64,000 bases of DNA from Woeseiaceae bacterium (lineage in GTDB: Bacteria > Pseudomonadota > Gammaproteobacteria > Steroidobacterales > Woeseiaceae), in assembly GCA_030066735.1 (NCBI GenBank), contig JASJBB010000061.1:1-64000 (forward strand), written 5' to 3'. The translations under genes and the position numbers were made by a program. The number at the start of each line of letters is the position of its first letter. Positions within the stretch are counted from its first letter, which is position 1. This document shows, piece by piece, positions 51,648 through 60,024 of this stretch. The notes beneath the pieces were generated by a model, which had not been told where the DNA came from, made no database searches, and saw only the letters and a program-made list of their open reading frames with translations.

Positions 51648-52874
51648 TCACGCCTGCAGGGCAAAGAACAGCCCGGCGAGCGCAGCATTCATCAGGTTGA
51701 CGAGTGTACCGCCAATCACTGCCTTTAGACCAAGTCTGGCGATATCGTGCCGTCTCTCGGGCACGATCGCACCAAGCCCGCCCAGCAGGATGGCGATTGA
51801 CGACAGGTTGGCGAAGCCGCACAGCGCAAACGTGACGACCAGCTGGGTGTGTGCAGACAGCGTCTCCTTGATCTGCACGAATGACAGGTAGGCATAGAAT
51901 TCGTTGATCACGAGCTTCTGCCCGATCAGGCTGCCTGCCGCCGCCGCCTCGGCCACGGGCACACCGATGATCAGCGCGATCGGCATGAACAGCTTGCCAA
52001 GCAGCCATTGCAGGGTCAGGTCTTCGATACCGAACCAGCCGCCGATGCCGGTCAGCGCACCGTTGACCAGCGCCACCAGCGCGACGAACGCGATCAGCAT
52101 GGCGCCGACGCTGAACGCAACCTGCATCCCCGTCATCGCGCCATTGCCGATGGCTTCGAAGATATTCACGGGTTTGTCGGTCTCGCCCACGTTCTTCGGA
52201 TCGAATGTCTCCTGGCGCGGCTCGGTTTCCGGGATCATGAGCTTGGCCATGAGCAGGCCGCCGGGCGCCGCCATGCAACTGGCCGTTATCAGGTACTTCA
52301 GCTCGACACCGAGCTGCGCGAAACCCATCATGACCGCGCTCGCGATCGTTGCGCACCCGCCGACCATCACCGCGAACAGCTCCGACTCGGTCATGTCCTT
52401 CAGGTACGGCCGGATCACGAGTGGCGCGTCAGTATGGCCCACGAAGACGTTGGACACGGCCGATATCGACTCGGGATGGCTGGTCTTCAGCAGCCGGTGC
52501 AGCCAGCCACCCACGGTGCCGACCACAACCTGCATGATGCCGAGGTAGTAGAGCACCGACATCAGGGCGCCGACGAACACGATGACCGGCAACACGTTCA
52601 GGGCAACCGTGAATCCCAGGTTCTCTTCGAAGTTCTCACCGAAAACGAACCTGACGCCGTCCATCGCGAAGTTGAGGACGTGGCGGACGCCGCGCACGGC
52701 GGCGTCGAGCACGACGCCACCCTGCGGCACGTAAAGAACCAGGGCGGCGATGGCCGCCTGCAGCAGCAGCGCGGTACCAATGGTCCTCCAGTTGATGCTG
52801 CCGCGTGCGGTCGACGCGGCATAGCCTATGCCGAGCATCGCGAGCACCCCGGCGATGCTCGTGAGAATGGTCAT
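51648..52874 (-). CDS. CNT-family (NupC type) nucleoside:cation symporter, second copy
   Basis: [68 protein letters not shown]; start overlaps coxIV-like stop (ATGA). Confidence 0.92.
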   Translation of the reverse strand: MTILTSIAGVLAMLGIGYAASTARGSINWRTIGTALLLQAAIAALVLYVPQGGVVLDAAVRGVRHVLNFAMDGVRFVFGENFEENLGFTVALNVLPVIVFVGALMSVLYYLGIMQVVVGTVGGWLHRLLKTSHPESISAVSNVFVGHTDAPLVIRPYLKDMTESELFAVMVGGCATIASAVMMGFAQLGVELKYLITASCMAAPGGLLMAKLMIPETEPRQETFDPKNVGETDKPVNIFEAIGNGAMTGMQVAFSVGAMLIAFVALVALVNGALTGIGGWFGIEDLTLQWLLGKLFMPIALIIGVPVAEAAAAGSLIGQKLVINEFYAYLSFVQIKETLSAHTQLVVTFALCGFANLSSIAILLGGLGAIVPERRHDIARLGLKAVIGGTLVNLMNAALAGLFFALQA

Positions 52875-53215
52875 CAGTGGTGTGGCGTCTCCGGCTCGAA
52901 CGTGCTCTCGCCATAGTACTCGGTGCGCGTGTCCTGGACGTACAAGCCCTCATAGGCCATCAGCCAGATCAGCACGATGATCGCCACCGGCGGCCCGAGT
53001 ATTGCGATCTTGAGTGCGAGCCGCTCCCAGCCCATGTGCATGAAAATCCAGACAATGCCGCCGGCTTTGGCAAACATGAACAGCAGGATCAGGAAATGCC
53101 GCAGCGCGCCCCGGTCCATGAAGTCGGTCGCATAGGAGAACGCGCTCAGCACGAACAGCGCGCCCCACATGATCCAGTAAATCTTCAGTGGATGTTGTTG
53201 TCCTTCGGCAGCCAT
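52874..53215 (-). CDS. Cytochrome c oxidase subunit IV-like small membrane protein
   Basis: 113 aa, three TM segments (LKIYWIMWGALFVLSAFSYATDF...FLILLFMFAKAGGIVWIFMHMGWE), downstream of subunit III. Confidence 0.8.
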   Translation of the reverse strand: MAAEGQQHPLKIYWIMWGALFVLSAFSYATDFMDRGALRHFLILLFMFAKAGGIVWIFMHMGWERLALKIAILGPPVAIIVLIWLMAYEGLYVQDTRTEYYGESTFEPETPHH

Positions 53216-53226
53216 GCGGGCGCTCC

Positions 53227-53898
53227 TTACCAGAGATAGAAGAATGCGAAGATGAAGACCCAGACGAGGTCAACGAAGTGCCAGTAGAGGCCGGCGATCT
53301 CGACGATCTCGTATTTTCCGCCGCGTTTCTCGTAGAAGCCGCTTCGGACCCTGAAAGCGACCACCAGCAGGTAGATAACACCGGCAGACACGTGCATGCC
53401 GTGGAAGCCGGTAATCATGAAAAAGCTCGCGCCGAACTGAGCGGCGCCGAACGGGTTTTCCCAGGGACGCACGCCTTCCATGATGAGCTTGGTCCACTCG
53501 AAAGCCTGCATGCCCACGAACGTCGCGCCGAGGGCAGCCGTCGCGACCATCAGCCAGAATGTCTTCTTGCGGTCCTTGCGATAACCCATGTTGACGGCGA
53601 GCGCCATCGTGCCGGACGAAGTGATGAGCACGAATGTCATGATCGCGATCAGCAGCAGCGGCACGCTTTGACCGAAGACGGTCAGGCCGAACACCTCGGA
53701 CGGGTTCGGCCACGGATCGGTCGTGGAAATCCGCACCTTCATGTAACCGACCAGGAAGCAGCTGAAAATGAACGTGTCCGAGAGCAGGAAAAACCACATC
53801 ATCGCCTTGCCCCACGGCATGCCGAAGACCTGCTTGTCCCGCGACCAGTCGTGAACGACGCCCGCGCTGCCTTGTGGTTCCGCTACTGCTTCTGACAT
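53227..53898 (-). CDS. coxC: Cytochrome c oxidase subunit III
   Basis: FFLLSDTFIFSCFLVGYMKVR; AFEWTKLIMEGVRPWENPFGAAQFGASFFMITGFHGMHVSAGVIYLLVV; YWHFVDLVWVFIFAFFYLW. Confidence 0.93.
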   Translation of the reverse strand: MSEAVAEPQGSAGVVHDWSRDKQVFGMPWGKAMMWFFLLSDTFIFSCFLVGYMKVRISTTDPWPNPSEVFGLTVFGQSVPLLLIAIMTFVLITSSGTMALAVNMGYRKDRKKTFWLMVATAALGATFVGMQAFEWTKLIMEGVRPWENPFGAAQFGASFFMITGFHGMHVSAGVIYLLVVAFRVRSGFYEKRGGKYEIVEIAGLYWHFVDLVWVFIFAFFYLW

Positions 53899-53926
53899 AG
53901 ATAACCCCGGATAGTGCGAATTGGAC

Positions 53927-54589
53927 CTAGGTCGCCAACATGAAACCGAACAGCACGAGCCAGACCAGCAACAGGAAGTGCCAGTAGATCGTGCACAGCT
54001 CCACACTCTGCTTCACGGCATCGGCCTCCCGGCCGCCGAAAGCCCTCGCGGTCGCCCGCAGCCACACGTACATGCCGCCCAGGATGTGCAGGCCGTGAAC
54101 CGCGGTCAACAAATAGAAGAACGCATTCGACGGGTTGAGCGTCAGCGTCTGGCCCGCCGCATAAAGCTGGCGCCACGCCACCACCTGGCCGACGAGGAAC
54201 GCGATCGTCAGGGCGCCCGTCACCAGCAGCCCCGACCGGATGCGCGCCGCGTCGCCGCGGACGGCCTGGTTGCGTGTCCACTGGAAGGCGGCGCTCGCCA
54301 GGATCAGGATCACCGTGTTCGCCCACAGTAACCGCGGCTCTGTCATCGGGATCCAGTCGCCAAGCTCCATGCGCAGCGCATAGGCACTCAGTATCAGCGC
54401 GAAGAACGACGATACGACGGCGAGAAACGTGACCAGGGCGACCAGCTTCGGCCGCGCGTTGAACGGCGCCTGGTAGGCGGACTCCTCGACGGCCTCGGCC
54501 ACCCACGGCTGGGTGTTGAAGGACTGCTTCAGGAGCCATCCGAGCAGCGTGGCAAGCATGATCGCCAGGATGATGAGCCCGATTTCCAT
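53927..54589 (-). CDS. Second cytochrome c oxidase subunit III-like protein
   Basis: NAFFYLLTAVHGLHILGGMYVW and ELCTIYWHFLLLVWLVLFGFML match COX3 helices; multiple TM. Confidence 0.87.
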   Translation of the reverse strand: MEIGLIILAIMLATLLGWLLKQSFNTQPWVAEAVEESAYQAPFNARPKLVALVTFLAVVSSFFALILSAYALRMELGDWIPMTEPRLLWANTVILILASAAFQWTRNQAVRGDAARIRSGLLVTGALTIAFLVGQVVAWRQLYAAGQTLTLNPSNAFFYLLTAVHGLHILGGMYVWLRATARAFGGREADAVKQSVELCTIYWHFLLLVWLVLFGFMLAT

Positions 54590-54591
54590 CT

Positions 54592-54858
54592 AGGGTTCAC
54601 CCCGGGCAATGGGACGCATTCTGCCGGAGCCGGTTGATGCGCCCGGCAAGGCAGAACTCGCGCCGTGTAGCACCGCTACATTAGCGAGTGATAACGCCGC
54701 CGGCGGTACAACCGGCCCGGCCCAACGGGTTGGCGCTGAGTGAGCGCCACTCATCGTTACTCGTCGTTCATTTGATCTGACCAAACATCTCTCCTCGTGC
54801 CTCGATTGGCGCTCACTCAACGCCAACAGAATTCGCCCCATTGCCCGGGGTGAACCCT
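54592..54858. repeat. Nested inverted-repeat element (MITE/REPIN-like)
   Basis: Perfect 22-bp inverted ends AGGGTTCACCCCGGGCAATGGG (54592-54613) / CCCATTGCCCGGGGTGAACCCT (54837-54858), plus inner inverted pair GTTGGCGCTGAGTGAGCGCCA (54729-54749) / TGGCGCTCACTCAACGCCAAC (54807-54827; 20/21). Confidence 0.85.
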
Positions 54859-56627
54859 CAGTGCTCTGCGACCCCGTGCTGACGTCCGGCCGGCGCCTCC
54901 TCGGGCGGCACGTTCTGCGGAATAAAGTCGTCCGGGTAGCCCGGCACGCTGTAGTCGTAGGCCCAGCGATAACAGACCGGCAATTCATGGCCCCAGTTGC
55001 CGTGCTTGGGCGGGGTATCCGGCGTCTGCCATTCGAGCGTCGTCGCCTTCCAGGGATTCGGGTCGGCCTTCTTGCCGCTCTTCAGGCTGATAAAGACGTT
55101 GACGAAGAACAGGATCTGCGTGAACGCGACGAACAGCGCAAAGATCGTGATCCACGCATTGAGATCCTGTGCCGACGCCGGCATGAAGTCGGTGTCGCCC
55201 ATCGCGAAGTACCGCCGCGGCACGCCCTGGAAGCCGAGGTAATGCATTGGCAGGTATATCGCGTAGGTGCCGAGGAACGTCATCCAGAAGTGCCACTTGC
55301 CGAGCGTCTCGTTGTACATCCTGCCCGTGATCTTGGGCCACCAGTGATAGATTGCGCCGAACACGACGAGAACGGGCGAGACACCCATCACCATGTGAAA
55401 GTGCGCCACGACGAAATAGGTGTCCGACAACGGCAGGTCGATCGTCACGTTACCCAGGAACAGCCCGGTCAGACCGCCGTGAATAAACGTAAAGATGAAC
55501 CCGATGGCGAACAGCATGGGCACGCGGAGGTGGATGTTGCCTTCCCAGAGCGTCAACACCCAGTTGTAGACCTTGAGCGCGGTCGGCACCGCGATGATCA
55601 GCGTGGTGGTGGCGAAGAAGAAGCCGAAGTACGGGTTCATGCCGCTGACGTACATGTGGTGCGCCCAGACGATGAAGCTCAGACCACCGATTGCGATGAT
55701 GGCCCAGACCATCATGCGGTAGCCGAAAATGTTCTTGCGCGCGTGCGTCGACAGCAGGTCGGAGACGATGCCGAACGCGGGCAGCGCGACGATATACACC
55801 TCGGGATGACCGAAGAACCAGAACAGGTGCTGGAACAGGATCGGGCTACCGCCCGTGTAATTCTCGGGCACCTGCCCCATCGAGCTGATCGCCGGCATGA
55901 AGAAGCTCGTCATTACCGTCTTGTCGAGCAGCATCATGATGGCGCTCACGAGCAGCGCCGGGAAGGCCAGCAGGCCCAGGACCGTCGCAATGAAGATGCC
56001 CCACACCGAGAGCGGCATGCGCATCAGCGTCATGCCCTTGCAGCGCGCCTGCAGCACGGTCGTGACGTAGTTGAGGCCGCCCATCGTGAAGGCGATGATG
56101 AAGACGCCCAGGGACGCCAGCATCAGCAGGATGCCCCAGTCGGTGCCCGGGGTGCCCTGCATGATGGCCTGCGGCGGGTACAGCGTCCATCCGGCGCCCG
56201 TCGAGCCGCCCGGCACGAAGAAGCTCGCGAGCAGAATGATGACCGACAGCAGGTAGACCCAGAAGCTGAGCATGTTCATGTACGGGAACACCATGTCGCG
56301 CGAACCGCACATGAGCGGGATCAGGTAATTGCCGAAACCGCCGAGAAAGAGTGCCGTCAGCAGGTAGATCACCATGATCATGCCGTGCATCGTGACGAAC
56401 TGGTAATAGTTTTCGGGAGTAATGAACGAGAACGTGTCCGGGAAGCCCAGTTGCAGCCGCATCATCGCGGACAGGATCAGGGCGATGACGCCCACGAATA
56501 TCGCCGTTATGCCGTACTGGATCGCGATGACCTTGTGGTCCTGGCTCCAGATGTACTTGGTGATGAACGTGTCCGGATCGTGATGTTCCTCTTCGTGATC
56601 GCGATCGGCGATAGCAACGTATCCCAT
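54858..56627 (-). CDS. coxA: Cytochrome c oxidase subunit I
   Basis: FFGHPEVYIVALPAFGIVSDLL; WAHHMYVSGMNP; HFHMVMGVSPVLVVFGAIYHWWPKITGRMYNE. Confidence 0.96.
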   Translation of the reverse strand: MGYVAIADRDHEEEHHDPDTFITKYIWSQDHKVIAIQYGITAIFVGVIALILSAMMRLQLGFPDTFSFITPENYYQFVTMHGMIMVIYLLTALFLGGFGNYLIPLMCGSRDMVFPYMNMLSFWVYLLSVIILLASFFVPGGSTGAGWTLYPPQAIMQGTPGTDWGILLMLASLGVFIIAFTMGGLNYVTTVLQARCKGMTLMRMPLSVWGIFIATVLGLLAFPALLVSAIMMLLDKTVMTSFFMPAISSMGQVPENYTGGSPILFQHLFWFFGHPEVYIVALPAFGIVSDLLSTHARKNIFGYRMMVWAIIAIGGLSFIVWAHHMYVSGMNPYFGFFFATTTLIIAVPTALKVYNWVLTLWEGNIHLRVPMLFAIGFIFTFIHGGLTGLFLGNVTIDLPLSDTYFVVAHFHMVMGVSPVLVVFGAIYHWWPKITGRMYNETLGKWHFWMTFLGTYAIYLPMHYLGFQGVPRRYFAMGDTDFMPASAQDLNAWITIFALFVAFTQILFFVNVFISLKSGKKADPNPWKATTLEWQTPDTPPKHGNWGHELPVCYRWAYDYSVPGYPDDFIPQNVPPEEAPAGRQHGVAEH

Positions 56628-56641
56628 GGGCCTGTCCTGCC

Positions 56642-57994
56642 TTAGAGCGTGTTGATGTAAGCGACGAGGTCCTTGACGGCCTGCTCATCGCGAAGCGACT
56701 GGGCCATGAAGCTCATCTGGAAGCCGTAGAAATCGGTCGGGTGTGCGCCGCGAACGCCGTCGCGGAAAAGGGTCAGCTGGCGTTCGATGTACCAGTCGGT
56801 CATGCCCGCGAGGCGCGGCGCGTTCAGCGCCTGGATGCCCATGCCGTCGTCGCCGTGGCAATAGGCGCACAATCGGTAGGAACGCTTGCCGTTGGTCGCA
56901 TCGCCGTCGACCGTGTGCGGCGCCGGCGCGTCGGGGAACGTCCCGATGTAGGCGATGACGTTCTCGACCGCCGCATCGTTGACCAGCGTTGCCGCCATCG
57001 GCGCCATCTGCTGACCGTAGGTATCGTCCGAACTGGACCCGCGGATGCCGGCCTTGTAGCTGTTCAGCGCGTTGCGCAGGTACCAGGCGTCCTGGCCGGC
57101 GATCTTGGGCGCATTGAGCGGCGCCAGGCCTTCTCCCTGCTGCCCGTGACAGGCCGTGCAGACGGCGTAGTTCGCGGCGCCGGCGGCGGCATTGCCGCCC
57201 GGGCGCGCATTGAGTTCGGCGTACGTCGGCTGGGAAGCCAGCCAGGCGTCGTAGTCTTCCTGCTCGTCCACGATAACGGCGCCGCGCATGGCGAAATGGG
57301 CGATCCCGCACAGTTCTTCGCACAGCACTTCGTAGCGGCCGGTCTTCGTCGGCGTCAGCCACTGGAAGGTCTGCATGCCGGGGACGAGGTCCATCTTCAC
57401 GCGAAACTCGGTTACCGTGAAGTTGTGCAGCACGTCCTTTGATCGCAACAGCCACTTGACGGGTTTGTCGACCGGTATGTGCGCCTCGGGATGATAGACG
57501 AGCACGTCATCCTGGCCGTTGGGATCGTCCGGGTCCATGCCGAACGGGTTATCGTTGGAGATGCGTTCGGCGTCGACTTCGCCGAACTTGCCGTCCTCGC
57601 CCGGATAGCGGTAGGTCCAGTGCCATTGCTGACCGACAGCCTCGACGACGTGCGCCTCTTCGGGCACGTCGACAAACTTGGCCCAGACGAACAGCCCGGG
57701 GGTCAGCATCGCGGCAACACCGACCGACGTGAGGACGGTCAACCAGGTCTCGAGTTTCTTGTTCTCCGGCTCGTAAGTCGCCCGCGCGTCTTTCTTGTAC
57801 CGGAACTTGACAACGCAGTACGCCATGAACAGGTTGACCGCGACGAATACGGCGCCTGTGACCCAGAAGGTGATGTCGATGGTGAAATCGACCATCGACC
57901 AGTTGGAGGCAAGTTCGGTGAACGTCCAGGGGCTCAGCACATGGAAGATCAGTGAGCCGACCACGAGAAGAATCAAAACAACAGCTAAAGGCAT
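56642..57994 (-). CDS. coxB: Cytochrome c oxidase subunit II with two C-terminal cytochrome c haem motifs
   Basis: CuA motif EVLCEELCGIAHFAMRG; two CXXCH motifs, VCTACHGQQGEG and LCAYCHGDDGMG; two N-terminal TM helices. Confidence 0.94.
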   Translation of the reverse strand: MPLAVVLILLVVGSLIFHVLSPWTFTELASNWSMVDFTIDITFWVTGAVFVAVNLFMAYCVVKFRYKKDARATYEPENKKLETWLTVLTSVGVAAMLTPGLFVWAKFVDVPEEAHVVEAVGQQWHWTYRYPGEDGKFGEVDAERISNDNPFGMDPDDPNGQDDVLVYHPEAHIPVDKPVKWLLRSKDVLHNFTVTEFRVKMDLVPGMQTFQWLTPTKTGRYEVLCEELCGIAHFAMRGAVIVDEQEDYDAWLASQPTYAELNARPGGNAAAGAANYAVCTACHGQQGEGLAPLNAPKIAGQDAWYLRNALNSYKAGIRGSSSDDTYGQQMAPMAATLVNDAAVENVIAYIGTFPDAPAPHTVDGDATNGKRSYRLCAYCHGDDGMGIQALNAPRLAGMTDWYIERQLTLFRDGVRGAHPTDFYGFQMSFMAQSLRDEQAVKDLVAYINTL

Positions 57995-58082
57995 ACCCCC
58001 GTATCCTTTTGTTGCGACCTGATTGTAAGACGGCCAGCCGATGGCTGAGCCGGAATCTTCTTATACTTGTTGCCGCAGCATA

Positions 58083-58484
58083 CTAGAACAGTCGCTCGAT
58101 GTCTTGCCTTACAGCCTGCTCGGCTTTTTCGAGATCCGACTGCAGGTTCTCGTACTCCTCTTCGAGCGGACTCACCAGTACAGCCGTCTCCGCCTGCCAT
58201 TCGATCGTCGGCAGCAAAAGCGGCGGCGACGCCGGTTCGGTCGTGGGGGTTCCCGGGCCCGGACTCTGCAGGTTAACGAGTGCGATCACCGCGATCGCGG
58301 CAGCCACGCCGGTCAGGCTGCTTGCCCACCAGAATGTCACCGGGCGCGCCTTGCGTTCGGGTTGCCGGGGTTGCTGTGGCGTAACGTTTTCGAGCGACGC
58401 ACGAATGCGATCGTCGAGTTGCTCCGAGATCGTGGCGTCGATGCGTTCGGCGTCGTCACGGAGTCGATTGGCGAGCTTATCCAT
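58083..58484 (-). CDS. Putative anti-sigma-like single-TM protein
   Basis: MDKLANRLRDDAERID... one TM (FWWASSLTGVAAAIAVIALVNL); overlaps the sigma factor gene end by 8 nt. Confidence 0.6.
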   Translation of the reverse strand: MDKLANRLRDDAERIDATISEQLDDRIRASLENVTPQQPRQPERKARPVTFWWASSLTGVAAAIAVIALVNLQSPGPGTPTTEPASPPLLLPTIEWQAETAVLVSPLEEEYENLQSDLEKAEQAVRQDIERLF

Positions 58485-59025
58485 AGGCCTTACTCTTTTC
58501 GTCAGTAGCGGGAGCAGCAAGTTCCGCCTCGAGGGTCTTGCGCCCTCTCATGAGGTTTACCTTGGTCCAGGAAACGGACCTTTCAAGCACCGCGGCAATG
58601 TCGTTCACCGACATGTCCTCGACGTAGCGCAACCACATGGCCGTGTACACCTCGTCGGACAGTCTGCGCCGGGCCGACAGCCAGAGATTCTGGCGGTCCT
58701 GGTGCTGTATGCAGTGGCTCAGCGGGTCGTTTTCCTCGTCGCTGAGATCGCCCAGCTCCACGGTATCCGCCGTTTTCAGTTTCGCGGCGTTATTAATCGC
58801 GATTCGATACAGCCAGGTGCTGAAGCGCCACTGCGCGTTATAGCTGTGCAGATAGCGATAGGCATTGATCAGGGTGTCCTGCAACGCGTCCTCGGCATCG
58901 GCATAGCTGGCCGAGCGCGTCAGCAGGAAACGCAGCAATCCCTCGCGATAAGCGCTCACGAGATCGGAAAAGGCTGCGGCGGAACCTTTTCTTGCCGCTT
59001 CGATGAGTGCCGTTTCGCTACTCAC
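58477..59025 (-). CDS. ECF sigma-70 family RNA polymerase sigma factor
   Basis: SAYREGLLRFLLTRSASYADAEDALQDTLINAYRYL (region 2), FSTWLYRIAINNA, MWLRYVEDMSVNDIAAVLERSVSWTKVNLMRGRKTL (region 4). GTG start 59025 proposed. Confidence 0.9.
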   Translation of the reverse strand: MSSETALIEAARKGSAAAFSDLVSAYREGLLRFLLTRSASYADAEDALQDTLINAYRYLHSYNAQWRFSTWLYRIAINNAAKLKTADTVELGDLSDEENDPLSHCIQHQDRQNLWLSARRRLSDEVYTAMWLRYVEDMSVNDIAAVLERSVSWTKVNLMRGRKTLEAELAAPATDEKSKAYG

Positions 59026-59026
59026 A

Positions 59027-59953
59027 TCAGTCGATGGCGGCGACCACGACTTCCGGGTCAAGGGCTACGCGAATCGTCAGCTTCTTGTCGTCGACGTCGA
59101 CGTTGGTGTTCTGCAGGAATGACGCAACCTCGGGGTCCATGTCGTCATTGAAAACCTGCAGGCTGATCAGCCCGCGTACGATGCTGGCCAACGACTCCGC
59201 CATCTCGGGTTCCGCCGTGACCAGCTGCGTCTCGATCGAGATCTTGCCCTGCTTGTCGGCGACCACCAGGGCGGCGTGCTTCGTATTGCGCAGGATATTG
59301 GAGTTCCAGGCACCGTTGCCATCCAGGCCCGCCGTGTGCGCGCCGGCCTGGATCAACCCACGCTCGGCGCTCAGCACGAACAGCTGCCCTTTCTCGGACC
59401 TGGCGCCCGAAATGCGGCCCTTGTTATCCAGCAACTGTTCCATCTTCGCGCGCGTTGCCGTGACCAGGAGCTTGTTCCTGACGGCAAAACTCAGGTACAC
59501 GCCGTTGTCGAACGAATCGACGTCGATATCGATATTCTCACCGTCAAGGTCGATGTCATCGTTATCCTTGATGTGATAGAACGCCTTCTTCCCGGAGCCG
59601 TACCGGTCCATCGAGACCGACGACGCGCCCATCGCCACGATCTTGTCTTCGGTCTGCTGGCTGATATTGCCTTCGATGACAATGACCGTGCCATCCCCTT
59701 CGGTCGCGAATGCGGTCAGGCTGTCGGCCTCCTTGTCGAGATCGAAACCCGCGTCCTCGCGAATGTCCTCGAACACCTCGTCCTGCAGCCAGGCGTAGAG
59801 GTGCCTCCCCGCTTCGCTCGAGCGCATCTGCTCGAAATCGACGTGGAAGTACCATTTTGACGCGCCCGGCAGGTCGTCCGCGCTAATGGCCGACAACGCC
59901 GCAACCGGCGCCAGGAACAGGAATGAAAGCAACAGGGATCTGAAGTGCCGCAT
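59027..59953 (-). CDS. Secreted protein of unknown function upstream of ECF sigma factor
   Basis: Signal peptide MRHFRSLLLSFLFLAPVAALSAISA; WYFHVDFEQMRSSEAGRHLYAWL; stop is 1 nt from sigma GTG. Confidence 0.7.
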   Translation of the reverse strand: MRHFRSLLLSFLFLAPVAALSAISADDLPGASKWYFHVDFEQMRSSEAGRHLYAWLQDEVFEDIREDAGFDLDKEADSLTAFATEGDGTVIVIEGNISQQTEDKIVAMGASSVSMDRYGSGKKAFYHIKDNDDIDLDGENIDIDVDSFDNGVYLSFAVRNKLLVTATRAKMEQLLDNKGRISGARSEKGQLFVLSAERGLIQAGAHTAGLDGNGAWNSNILRNTKHAALVVADKQGKISIETQLVTAEPEMAESLASIVRGLISLQVFNDDMDPEVASFLQNTNVDVDDKKLTIRVALDPEVVVAAID

Positions 59954-60024
59954 GATCGTGACCTCACGAATTGAGTGTTGATACTTGCTTGTAGTCGCGC
60001 CGCGGCGAAAAGGTTACAGGCGCG

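Noticed and set aside
54590-54988. 132-aa minus-strand ORF across the cox intergenic element
   Set aside because: Overlaps the coxA 3' end out of frame and consists mainly of the inverted-repeat DNA; no protein-like features.
54861-56645. 594-aa plus-strand ORF antisense to coxA
   Set aside because: Mirror of a strongly conserved gene; translation is charged low-complexity with no hydrophobic segments or motifs.
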